Notes under the pieces: generated by a model | Seen by the model: only the letters and a program-made list of their open reading frames with translations | Database searches by the model: none | Told to the model about the DNA's origin: nothing | Origin: Cupriavidus basilensis OR16 | GTDB lineage: Bacteria > Pseudomonadota > Gammaproteobacteria > Burkholderiales > Burkholderiaceae | Length of the DNA: 57,164 nt | Reading direction: 5' to 3' | Assembly: GCF_000243095.1 (NCBI RefSeq) | Contig: NZ_AHJE01000101.1 | Location: forward strand, 1-57,164 | Part shown: one piece after another, positions 31,824-39,494 of the stretch | Numbering within the stretch: position 1 is the first letter of the stretch | Layout of the letters: the number at the start of each line of letters is the position of its first letter | Translations under genes and position numbers: made by a program

Positions 31824-32906
31824 ATGAAAGCCAGCATGCTTGCCAAGCTCGACCAATTGTCCGAGCGACTCGACGAAGTCAACGCCCTGCTTGCGCGCGA
31901 AGATGCCACCGCCAAGATCGACCAGTACCGCAAGCTCACGCGTGAACACGCCGAACTGACGCCTGTGGCCGAGCAATATGCGCAGTACTGCCAGGCACAG
32001 GAAGACTTGGCCACCGCGCAAGCGCTGCTGGACGATCCCGAGATGAAGGAGTTCGCGGCCGATGAGATCACCACGGCCCGCGAGCGGCTGGAAATGCTGG
32101 AAGGCAGCCTGCAGAAACTGCTGCTGCCCAAGGATCCCAACGACGACCGCAACCTGCTGCTGGAAATCCGCGCGGGTGCCGGCGGCGAGGAAAGCGCGCT
32201 GTTCGCCGCCAATTTGCTGCGGATGTACACGCGCTACGCCGAGCGCCAGCGCTGGCAGGTGGAGGTGATGAGCGAATCGGCGTCCGACCTGGGCGGCTAC
32301 AAGGAAGTGATTATCCGGATCGCCGGCGATGCGGCCTTTTCCAGGCTGAAGTTCGAATCCGGCGGCCATCGCGTGCAGCGCGTGCCGGCCACCGAGGCCC
32401 AGGGGCGCATCCACACTTCGGCCTGTACCGTGGCGGTCATGCCCGAGGCCGACGAGGTGACCGAGGTGGAGATCAATCCGTCCGACTTGCGTGTGGATAC
32501 CTTCCGCGCCTCCGGCGCCGGCGGCCAGCACGTGAACAAGACCGATTCGGCCGTGCGCCTTACCCACCTGCCCACCGGCATCGTAGTGGAGTGCCAGGAT
32601 GACCGTAGCCAGCACCGCAACAAGGACAAGGCCATGAAGGTCCTGGCGGCCCGGCTGATGGACGCGAAGCTGCGCGCGGCGCAGGCGAAAGAGGCCAGCA
32701 CCCGGCGCAACCTGATCGGCACCGGCGACAGAAGTGATCGCATCCGCACCTACAATTTCCCGCAGGGGCGCGTGACGGATCACCGCATCAACCTGACGCT
32801 CTACAAGATCGACATGATCATGGACGGCGATCTCGACGAACTCCTGTCCGCCCTGTCCGCGGAACACCAGGCGGATCAACTGGCGGCGCTGGGCGACGGG
32901 CATTAA
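31824..32906 (+). CDS. prfA: Peptide chain release factor 1
   Basis: This 360-residue factor recognises UAA and UAG stops. The catalytic GGQ is in FRASGAGGQHVNKTDSAVR, and the RF1-type anticodon element PAT is in HRVQRVPATEAQGRIHTS, which separates it from RF2 (SPF). The N-terminal coiled coil (about residues 1-100) is intact and the length is exact for the family. I set the start at 31824 (MKASMLAKLDQL). PrmC, its methyltransferase for the GGQ glutamine, is encoded two genes downstream. Confidence 0.97.
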   Translation: MKASMLAKLDQLSERLDEVNALLAREDATAKIDQYRKLTREHAELTPVAEQYAQYCQAQEDLATAQALLDDPEMKEFAADEITTARERLEMLEGSLQKLLLPKDPNDDRNLLLEIRAGAGGEESALFAANLLRMYTRYAERQRWQVEVMSESASDLGGYKEVIIRIAGDAAFSRLKFESGGHRVQRVPATEAQGRIHTSACTVAVMPEADEVTEVEINPSDLRVDTFRASGAGGQHVNKTDSAVRLTHLPTGIVVECQDDRSQHRNKDKAMKVLAARLMDAKLRAAQAKEASTRRNLIGTGDRSDRIRTYNFPQGRVTDHRINLTLYKIDMIMDGDLDELLSALSAEHQADQLAALGDGH

Positions 32907-33055
32907 TCGCTCCGCAATAGCAGGTTATTGCGACGAATTACCGGTCATTAAGGCAAATCTATGGATCGCACTGCATAAATCGCGATTCTTGAACGAAAAC
33001 CTTTGTATCTGTTGTAAATGCTTGCAACAGCACTGGCGCGTCATTTTTCGCTGTC

Positions 33056-33061
33056 TATAAT
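33056..33061 (+). promoter_or_regulatory. Candidate -10 element for the Ala-rich lipoprotein gene
   Basis: A perfect TATAAT lies 75 bases before ATG 33131, in an AT-rich patch (33001-33065) that contrasts with the region. The matching -35 is poor; TTGCAA at 33022 is too far (28 bases). Still one of the best -10 sequences in the window. Confidence 0.55.
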
Positions 33062-33130
33062 CGTTTTCGACTGAGCCACCATCCAGAGGTCGGCGTGTCG
33101 CCACTCGAAAACGGACGAAAGGACGAAATC

Positions 33131-33457
33131 ATGAAGAAATTGCTCGCGCTGTTGATGATCACCGCCGCCATGGCTGCCTGCAGCAAGAAGGAAGAAGCCC
33201 CCGCCACGCCGAGCGCGGACAGCGCCATGCAGAGCGCCGCCGAATCCGCCAAGGCCGCCGCCAGCGACGCCGCATCCGCCGCCAGCAATGCCGCCGATGC
33301 CGCCAAGGCTGCTGCCAGCAGCGCTGCCTCCGACGTTTCCGCCGCCGCCGACAAGGCCAAGGCCGAGGCTGGCAATGCCATGGAAAAGGCTAAGGGCGCC
33401 GCCAAGGACGCAGTCAACGCCAGCGCGGACAAGGCCAAGGACGCCGTCAACAAGTAA
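33131..33457 (+). CDS. Small Ala/Lys-rich lipoprotein
   Basis: This 108-residue protein has a lipoprotein signal with lipobox MAAC (MKKLLALLMITAAMAACSKK). The mature part is a long run of Ala-, Ser-, Lys- and Asp-rich 7- and 11-residue-like repeats (SAAESAKAAASDAASAA, DKAKDAVNK) that should form an amphipathic helix or coiled coil. This resembles cell-envelope lipoproteins and LEA-like stress proteins. GGACGAAA precedes the ATG. It interrupts the hemA-prfA-prmC series, with its own -10 and a following terminator, and is probably an independent unit. Confidence 0.8.
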   Translation: MKKLLALLMITAAMAACSKKEEAPATPSADSAMQSAAESAKAAASDAASAASNAADAAKAAASSAASDVSAAADKAKAEAGNAMEKAKGAAKDAVNASADKAKDAVNK

Positions 33458-33532
33458 TCCGCACGCCACGGCTGCGAGGGGCTGGCGCACCGCGCGCCGG
33501 CACCGCCGCCCGGGCAAGCGCGTTACACTGCA

Positions 33533-33572
33533 AACCCCGTCAGGGCACCTCCCGACGGGGTTTTGTATTTTT
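33533..33572 (+). terminator. Rho-independent terminator just before prmC
   Basis: AACCCCGTC (33533-33541) pairs with GACGGGGTT (33554-33562), with a few more pairs inside, and a T-rich TTTGTATTTTT tail follows. It ends the lipoprotein transcript only about 10 bases before the prmC ATG. Confidence 0.85.
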
Positions 33573-33581
33573 GCTTTCTCC

Positions 33582-34520
33582 ATGCCCAGCCACACGTCCA
33601 CCAGCGCGGCCGCCGCGCCCATCGCTTCCTCCCCCGGCGCCAACGCCGCCACGCCGGTTTCACTGCCTGAGACGGCCACGGTCCGCGAAGCCCTGGCCCT
33701 GGCTGCGGCAGCCGGCTTGCCTGCGCTGGAGGCGCGCCTGCTGTTGAGCCATGTCACCGGGCTCACCCGCACCCAACTGATCACGCGCGACGGCGAGACG
33801 CTTGCCCCGGCCCAGCGCGACAGCGTTGCCGCCTTGCTGGGGCGCCGCCTGGCCGGCGAGCCAGTGGCCTACTTGCTGGGTGAACGGGAGTTCTTCGGGC
33901 GCGCCTTCCGCGTCACCCCTGATGTGCTGATTCCGCGCCCGGACACGGAGATTGCCGTGGAAGCCGCCTTGAAGCTGCTGGCGCCGCTGGCGGCCCCGCG
34001 CGTGCTGGACATGGGCACCGGCTCCGGCGCGCTCGCCATCACGCTGGCCTGCGAGCGGCCGGACGCCGAGGTCTGGGCCACCGATATCTCGGCGGGCGCG
34101 CTGCAAGTGGCGCAAGGCAACGCGCGTGCGCTTGGCGCCGGCAATGTGCGCTTTCTTGCCTCCGACTGGTACGCCGCGCTGCCCGCTGGCCTGTGCTTTG
34201 ACCTGATCGTGAGCAATCCGCCCTATATTGCCGCAGGAGACCCGCACCTGGGCCAGGGCGACCTGCGCTTCGAGCCGATCGACGCGCTGACCGATCACGG
34301 CGACGGCTTGTCGGACCTCGCCGCCATCGTGGCCGGGGCCGCCGCGCGCCTGCGCGAGGGTGGCTGGCTGCTGATGGAGCATGGCTATGACCAGGGCCAG
34401 GCTGCCCGCGACCTGCTGGCCGCCGCCGGCATGGCCGAGATCTTTACCGCGCGCGACCTGGCCGGCCATGAGCGCTGCAGCGGCGCTCGCCTGCAAACGC
34501 TGGCCGGGGCGGCCGCCTGA
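33582..34520 (+). CDS. prmC: Release factor glutamine methyltransferase
   Basis: This 312-residue enzyme methylates the GGQ glutamine of release factors. It has the N-terminal helical domain (ATVREALALAAAAGLPALEA to LLGEREFFGRAFRV), then a Rossmann methyltransferase with VLDMGTGSGALAITLA and the catalytic NPPY in LIVSNPPYIAAG. An Ala/Ser-rich N-terminal extension of about 28 residues is unusual. An alternative start would be hard to place because the terminator hairpin of the previous gene ends at 33572. The context with prfA supports the call. Confidence 0.93.
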   Translation: MPSHTSTSAAAAPIASSPGANAATPVSLPETATVREALALAAAAGLPALEARLLLSHVTGLTRTQLITRDGETLAPAQRDSVAALLGRRLAGEPVAYLLGEREFFGRAFRVTPDVLIPRPDTEIAVEAALKLLAPLAAPRVLDMGTGSGALAITLACERPDAEVWATDISAGALQVAQGNARALGAGNVRFLASDWYAALPAGLCFDLIVSNPPYIAAGDPHLGQGDLRFEPIDALTDHGDGLSDLAAIVAGAAARLREGGWLLMEHGYDQGQAARDLLAAAGMAEIFTARDLAGHERCSGARLQTLAGAAA

Positions 34521-34523
34521 AGC

Positions 34524-34587
34524 AAGCGGCCGATTCCGGTAAAATCGACCGCTTGAATGCTTTCAAGGCGCGCACATCACGCGCGCC
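34524..34587 (+). promoter_or_regulatory. Two successive hairpins before grxD
   Basis: AAGCGGCCGATT (34524-34535) pairs with AATCGACCGCTT (34543-34554) with one mismatch. GGCGCGC (34567-34573) pairs perfectly with GCGCGCC (34581-34587). TAAAAT, a possible -10, lies at 34540-34545 in the first structure. The first may end the prmC transcript, though no T-run follows. Confidence 0.5.
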
Positions 34588-34649
34588 CTCCGATTTCCCG
34601 ATAGTGGCGCCGGCTGTACCGGCACCGCGAGCAACTGAAAAGAGACATC

Positions 34650-34961
34650 ATGAGTGACGCGCAGCAAAAGATCGACCAGATCGTCAAGGGCAGCCCGGTG
34701 GTCCTGTTCATGAAGGGCACCGCCCAGTTCCCGATGTGCGGCTTTTCCGGCCGTGCCATCCAGATCCTGAAGGCCTGCGGCGTCGACGCACCGACCACGG
34801 TCAACGTGCTGGAAGACGATGGCATCCGCCAGGGCATCAAGACCTACGCCAACTGGCCGACCATTCCGCAACTCTACGTGAACGGCGAGTTCATCGGCGG
34901 CTCGGACATCATGATGGAGATGTACCAGAACGGCGAATTGCAATCGCTGCTCAAGGCCTGA
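34650..34961 (+). CDS. grxD: Monothiol glutaredoxin, Grx4 family
   Basis: This 103-residue protein has the CGFS active site (FPMCGFSGRAIQIL, Cys30), the TIPQ-type glutathione loop in NWPTIPQLYVNGEFIGGSD, and a C-terminal helix. Such proteins bind a [2Fe-2S] cluster with glutathione and deliver it in Fe-S protein assembly. The length is typical. Four residues after the start, QQKIDQIVKGSPVVLFMKG is strongly conserved. It ends 7 bases before ubiX, so the two are probably cotranscribed. Confidence 0.96.
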   Translation: MSDAQQKIDQIVKGSPVVLFMKGTAQFPMCGFSGRAIQILKACGVDAPTTVNVLEDDGIRQGIKTYANWPTIPQLYVNGEFIGGSDIMMEMYQNGELQSLLKA

Positions 34962-34968
34962 GCGCGAC

Positions 34969-35583
34969 ATGACCGCAGCGGGTGACGGCAAGCCGCGGCG
35001 CATCGTCGTCGCGATCACCGGCGCCACCGGCGCGGTCTATGGGGTCCGCCTGGTACAGATACTAGGCGCCGCGCCTGGCGTGGAGGCCCATCTGCTGATC
35101 TCGGCGGCGGGCGTGATGAACCTGCAGCACGAACTCGACATCAGCAAGGCCGAGGTGGAAGCCTTTGCCCACGTGGTCCACAACGTGCGCGATATCGGCG
35201 CCACCATTGCCAGCGGCTCGTTTGCGGCCCATGCGATGGTGGTAGCGCCCTGCTCCATGCGCACGCTCGCGGCGGTGGCCCATGGCCTGTCCGACAACCT
35301 CATCACCCGCGCCGCGGATGTCACGCTCAAGGAGCGCCGCAAGCTGGTGCTGATGGTGCGCGAAACGCCGTTGAACCTCGCGCACCTGCGCAATATGACC
35401 GCCGTCACCGAGATGGGCGGCATCATCTTTCCCCCGGTCCCCGGCTTCTACCAGCCCGGCTTCTACCAGAAGCCGCAGAGCGTGGCGGAGCTGGTCGACC
35501 ATACGGTTGGCCGCGTGCTGGACCTGATCGACGTGCCGCAAACGCTGGCACCGAGCTGGGCCGGGCTCAACGGCCAGGCCTGA
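34969..35583 (+). CDS. ubiX: Flavin prenyltransferase UbiX
   Basis: This 204-residue flavoprotein attaches a dimethylallyl group to FMN, making the prenylated cofactor of the UbiD decarboxylase in ubiquinone synthesis. The motifs are VVAITGATGAVYGVRLVQIL for FMN binding, then PCSMRTLAAVAHGLSDNLI, and RKLVLMVRETPLNLAHLRNM, ending with PPVPGFYQ. All are standard for UbiX. The family is about 190-210 residues. No ubiD is in the window. Confidence 0.95.
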   Translation: MTAAGDGKPRRIVVAITGATGAVYGVRLVQILGAAPGVEAHLLISAAGVMNLQHELDISKAEVEAFAHVVHNVRDIGATIASGSFAAHAMVVAPCSMRTLAAVAHGLSDNLITRAADVTLKERRKLVLMVRETPLNLAHLRNMTAVTEMGGIIFPPVPGFYQPGFYQKPQSVAELVDHTVGRVLDLIDVPQTLAPSWAGLNGQA

Positions 35584-35627
35584 TACACGCGTTTTACCTG
35601 GTTCAATCCCGTGCTAGCGCGCTCGCT

Positions 35628-35855
35628 TCAATGCCAGTAGCGATAGCGGCGGCCGCCGTAGTAGCCGCCGCGATAGCCATAGTAGCCACCGTAAAACCCA
35701 GGGGCCACCACCACCGACGGCGCGGCATAGACCGGCGCCGGCGCCACCGCGACCTCGCCGCCCCCATAGCCATAGCCGGGATAAGCCGGGTAGACCGCGC
35801 AACCGCCAAGCATGGCGGCGCCAGCCACCGCGAGTCCCATCATCAACGTTTTCAT
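35628..35855 (-). CDS. Small Gly/Tyr-rich lipoprotein
   Basis: This 75-residue protein has a lipoprotein signal, MKTLMMGLAVAGAAMLGGC, with Cys19 the probable lipidation site. The mature part is almost entirely Tyr, Gly, Pro, Ala and Val (YPGYGYGGGEVAVAPAPVYA, then YGGYYGYRGGYYGGRRYRYW). Similar small proteins are common in betaproteobacterial envelopes, with no known role. The signal and the biased but in-frame composition support coding. Confidence 0.72.
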   Translation of the reverse strand: MKTLMMGLAVAGAAMLGGCAVYPAYPGYGYGGGEVAVAPAPVYAAPSVVVAPGFYGGYYGYRGGYYGGRRYRYWH

Positions 35856-35997
35856 TTCATCGTCCTTGTGTGGCTTGTCTAGCCATAAGAACGTTATACG
35901 GGGCGGTTTAGTAATACAGGGTCAACCTGCTGTAACCCTTGTTACGAATCGCAACGTTTGGATGAACGTAAATGCCTCGAATCCGAAACTTCAAACC

Positions 35998-37518
35998 TCA
36001 GACGTCAAACCGGACCCCCTGCGCCAACGGCAGCGCATCCCCATAGTTCACGGTATTGGTAGCGCGCCGCATATACCCCTTCCAGGCATCCGAGCCGGAT
36101 TCGCGCCCGCCGCCAGTCGCCTTCTCACCACCGAACGCGCCACCAATCTCTGCCCCGCTGGTGCCGATGTTCACATTGGCAATGCCGCAATCGCTGCCGG
36201 TTGCCGACATGAAACGCTCCGCCTCCCGCAGCGACTCGGTGAAGATGCAGGACGACAGGCCATGCTCCGACGCGTTGTTCAGCGCGATGGCTTCTTCCAG
36301 CGTGGTGTACGGCATCACATAAAGAATCGGCGCGAAGGTTTCACTCAGCATCATCTCGTGCTGGCGATCGGTGAGTACCAGCGCGGGCCGCACGTACTCG
36401 GCATTGGGATACCGTTCGGCCAGCACGCGTTCACCGCCGTGCACGGTGTTGCCGTGCTCGCGGCACCGGAGCAGCGCGGCCGCCATGGCGGCACCCGCAG
36501 CGCCATCGATCAGCGGGCCGACCAGCGTCGTCTCGGCCAACGGATCGCCTACCGGCAGGTGGCTGAACACCTGGACCAGGCGCGTGGTGACGGCCTCCAG
36601 CACATCGACATGCACGAAGGCCCGGCGCAGCGACGTGCAGCGCTGTCCGGCCGTGCCTGCCGCGGAGAAGGTCATGGCGCGGATGGCGAGCGCGAGATCG
36701 GCCGAGGGCGCGACGATCGCCGCGTTATTGCCGCCGAGCTCCAGGATGGCGCGCTTGAACCGCTCGGCGCAGGCGATGCCCACTTCGCGGCCCATGCGGG
36801 TGGAGCCGGTGGCGCTCACCAGCCGCACATCGGCGTGTTCCACCAGGTGCCGGCCCAGCGCCTGCCCGCCAGAGAGCACGGTGGCGATGCCAACGTGCCG
36901 TGGCGCGGCGATTTCCAGCACGCCGTCGAGCAGGCTCTGCATGGCCAGCGCGCTCAGCGGGGTTTTCTCCGACGGCTTCCAGATGACCCCGTTGCCGCAC
37001 ACCAGTGCCAGCGCCGCGTTCCAGGCCCAGACCGCCACGGGGAAGTTGAAGGCGGAGATCACGCCGCATAGGCCATAAGGATGCCAGGTCTCGCGCATCG
37101 CATGCTGGGGCCGCTCGGAGGCGATGGTGAGGCCATGCAGCTGGCGCGACAGGCCGACCGCGAAGTCGCAGATATCGATCATCTCCTGCACCTCGCCCAG
37201 GCCTTCCTGCAGGATCTTGCCGGCTTCGAGTGACACCAGCTGGCCGAGATGCTTCTTGTGTTCGCGCAGCACTTCGCCAAAGCGCCGCACCACCTCGCCG
37301 CGCACCGGCGCGGGCACCAGCGCCCAGCTGGCTTGCGCCACGCGGGCGCGTTCGATGCGCGCATCGGCCTCGGCGAGGCTGCAGGCGGGCAAGTGCCCGA
37401 AGGCCTCGCCGTCAATCGGCGAGCGCACCGGCAAGGCGCCGGCGGGGCCTTCGCCGTCGCGCCACGGCGGCGTCAGCCCGATGGCCTGCCAGCAGGCCGC
37501 GAATTCCTTTGCTTTCAT
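35998..37518 (-). CDS. amaB: L-aminoadipate-semialdehyde dehydrogenase (aldehyde dehydrogenase family)
   Basis: This 506-residue NAD(P)-dependent aldehyde dehydrogenase has the cofactor segment ISAFNFPVAVWAWNAALALV, the general-base Glu in ILELGGNNAAIV, and the nucleophile Cys in AGTAGQRCTSLRRAFVH. ELGGNNA and the following APSADL stretch match the ALDH7/AMADH branch, which oxidises aminoadipate semialdehyde (in equilibrium with piperideine-6-carboxylate) to 2-aminoadipate. Its ATG overlaps the stop of the lysine dehydrogenase-like gene, so the two act in sequence in lysine breakdown. The symbol follows the pseudomonad convention. Confidence 0.88.
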   Translation of the reverse strand: MKAKEFAACWQAIGLTPPWRDGEGPAGALPVRSPIDGEAFGHLPACSLAEADARIERARVAQASWALVPAPVRGEVVRRFGEVLREHKKHLGQLVSLEAGKILQEGLGEVQEMIDICDFAVGLSRQLHGLTIASERPQHAMRETWHPYGLCGVISAFNFPVAVWAWNAALALVCGNGVIWKPSEKTPLSALAMQSLLDGVLEIAAPRHVGIATVLSGGQALGRHLVEHADVRLVSATGSTRMGREVGIACAERFKRAILELGGNNAAIVAPSADLALAIRAMTFSAAGTAGQRCTSLRRAFVHVDVLEAVTTRLVQVFSHLPVGDPLAETTLVGPLIDGAAGAAMAAALLRCREHGNTVHGGERVLAERYPNAEYVRPALVLTDRQHEMMLSETFAPILYVMPYTTLEEAIALNNASEHGLSSCIFTESLREAERFMSATGSDCGIANVNIGTSGAEIGGAFGGEKATGGGRESGSDAWKGYMRRATNTVNYGDALPLAQGVRFDV

Positions 37519-38735
37519 ACCGTTGCCTCTTGAAGCGGATGACGGGTGTAGTGCCGGCCGAAACGGTTGGCCAGGAAAGTGTCCAGTGGCATCGCCTCTT
37601 GCGCAACGAAGCCGGCCTGAGGCAGCTCGCCACTGGCAACCAGGTCCAGCGCGGTGCAGATGCCGGCCGCCGTGGTGAGCTGGATCGCATTGACATGGCC
37701 GGCCGCCGTTTGCGCACCGCCTATGCGCACCGAGAACGACGCCTGCGTCAGCGGACCGCGCCCGCCCTTGCCGCCGGCGGCATAGCCGGTGGCGTTGGCG
37801 AACACGATCACCACGTCCTGCTGCGTGGCGGGAATCGCGCTCTCGAAGATTTCCCGCATCCAGTCGCGGCGCTCGCGCAGGCGCAGGTCGTTGAGCAGCA
37901 GCTTCATCACCGCGCAGTGGCCCGGATAGCGGATCGACTTGTAATCCACGTCGCGCGCCCGGCCGGCCAGCGTCTCGGGCAAGGTGCCGAGCCCTCCTGA
38001 AGTATTAAAGGCCTCGTACTCGATGCCGTCCAGCGCGAAGCTCTCCAGCCCTTCCAGCGCGGGGACTTCCACCCTGCGGCCATCGACGATGGCCTCGCAT
38101 GGGTTGCAGTATTCGTTGATCAGCCCTTCCGTGCTCCAGGTCAGGTTGTACTTGAGCGCATTGCTCGGGTAGCGCGGCAGCGCGCCGACGCGCATCTTCA
38201 GGTCGAGTAGCTCGCCGCCGCCGCGCAGGAAGCGCTGCGCGAGGTCATTGCCGACCACACCGATAAAGCCGGGTGCCAGCCCGCATTGCGGCATCAGCAC
38301 CGAGCGCGCGCCCTCGGCCAGGCGGCGAATGGCGTGGGTGGCGGCAACGTCTTCGGTCAGGTCGAAGTAATGCACGCCGAGGCTGGCCGCCACCGTGGCC
38401 ACGCCGACCGCGGCATGGAACGGCAGCGCGTTGAGCACGGCCTGCGCGCCGCCAAGCAGCCACGCGCAATCCTGGGTCTGGTCCGGGTCGCCGACCCGCA
38501 CGGCGATGCCCTCCGGCATGCCTTCGAGATGGGCGGGCTCGCGGTCGACCAGGGTCACGCGGTAGTCGCCGCTGTCATGCAGCATGACGGCAATGGTGCG
38601 GCCGATCTTGCCCGCGCCCAGCACAACCACCGGCATCGGCGTCTGCCTGGCTTGAGCGGGCGGAGCGGCGGGCGCATTGGCTTGGGTGTTCTGTCCAGTC
38701 TGGTCCAGGTGGCCGGTTGGCGTGATGCGGGTCAT
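37515..38735 (-). CDS. Saccharopine dehydrogenase family protein, probable lysine 6-dehydrogenase
   Basis: This 406-residue protein has the Rossmann motif PVVVLGAGKIGRTIAVMLHD after a Pro/Ala-rich leader of about 33 residues. The saccharopine-dehydrogenase-type core (NALPFHAAVGVATVAASLGV, LTEDVAATHAIRRLA, GLAPGFIGVVGNDLA) follows. With the coupled aminoadipate-semialdehyde dehydrogenase, the best reading is lysine 6-dehydrogenase, giving piperideine-6-carboxylate from lysine. I placed the start at 38735 (MTRITPTG); a start at the PMPVV methionine is possible. The genes face away from an Lrp-type regulator. Confidence 0.85.
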   Translation of the reverse strand: MTRITPTGHLDQTGQNTQANAPAAPPAQARQTPMPVVVLGAGKIGRTIAVMLHDSGDYRVTLVDREPAHLEGMPEGIAVRVGDPDQTQDCAWLLGGAQAVLNALPFHAAVGVATVAASLGVHYFDLTEDVAATHAIRRLAEGARSVLMPQCGLAPGFIGVVGNDLAQRFLRGGGELLDLKMRVGALPRYPSNALKYNLTWSTEGLINEYCNPCEAIVDGRRVEVPALEGLESFALDGIEYEAFNTSGGLGTLPETLAGRARDVDYKSIRYPGHCAVMKLLLNDLRLRERRDWMREIFESAIPATQQDVVIVFANATGYAAGGKGGRGPLTQASFSVRIGGAQTAAGHVNAIQLTTAAGICTALDLVASGELPQAGFVAQEAMPLDTFLANRFGRHYTRHPLQEATV

Positions 38736-38943
38736 GATGTGCCTCGTGGAAGTGATTCGGCGGAGTGCGGCCATGGCTGAAGTATGGTTGCGGGCATAGT
38801 CAGAATGAAGGGACAAGATTGACGAAAAGGCCCCACAATCAAACGATTCGGCGACATCAATGGTCGAATCGACGAACCCCATGCCTTTGACCTGCCCGCA
38901 GCCTCTAGCCCGCGACCCCCAGCCTCCAGCCGCTAGCCCGCCC

Positions 38944-39393
38944 ATGACCGAACTCGACCAGACCGACCGCCACCTGCTCTCCCTGCTGCAGGCCAACGCG
39001 CGCGAGAACGCCGCCAACCTCGCGCGCAAGCTCGGCATTGCCCGCACCACCGTGGTGGCCCGCATTGCGCGGCTGGAGCGCGATGGCGTGATCGCCGGCT
39101 ATGGCGTGCGGCTGGGCAAGGTCATGGAGGACAACGCCATCCTGGCGTTCTGCGGCATGTCGGTGATGCCGAAGACCGCACCCGCGGTGGTGCGGGCGCT
39201 GCAGCGCTTTCCGGAAATCGAGGAGCTAAACTCGGTCAGCGGCCCGGTCGACTACATGGCGGTGATCCGCTGCGACACCCATGCCAGGCTGGACAAGCTG
39301 CTGGACGAAATCGGCGCGCTGGATGGCGTCAACCACACCACCACCTCGATCGTGCTGGCGCGCAAGATTGACCGGCGCCGCGCCGCGGACTGA
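38944..39393 (+). CDS. Lrp/AsnC family transcriptional regulator
   Basis: This 149-residue regulator begins with the winged helix-turn-helix LDQTDRHLLSLLQANARENA, then ANLARKLGIARTTVVARIAR. The C-terminal ligand-binding RAM domain (LNSVSGPVDYMAVIRCDTHA) follows. I chose ATG 38944 because homologues begin at MTELDxTD. Upstream in-frame codons are low-complexity Pro/Ala. It is divergent from the lysine-degradation pair, 208 bases apart, so it probably controls them in response to lysine or a breakdown product. Confidence 0.9.
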   Translation: MTELDQTDRHLLSLLQANARENAANLARKLGIARTTVVARIARLERDGVIAGYGVRLGKVMEDNAILAFCGMSVMPKTAPAVVRALQRFPEIEELNSVSGPVDYMAVIRCDTHARLDKLLDEIGALDGVNHTTTSIVLARKIDRRRAAD

Positions 39394-39494
39394 GCCAGCG
39401 GCGCACACGCAAAAGGCTTATGCTGCACAGCCTGGCAACCAGCCCGGCGCGCTTGGGCACCCCGGAAAACCATCCAGATCAGGAGAGCAAGACG

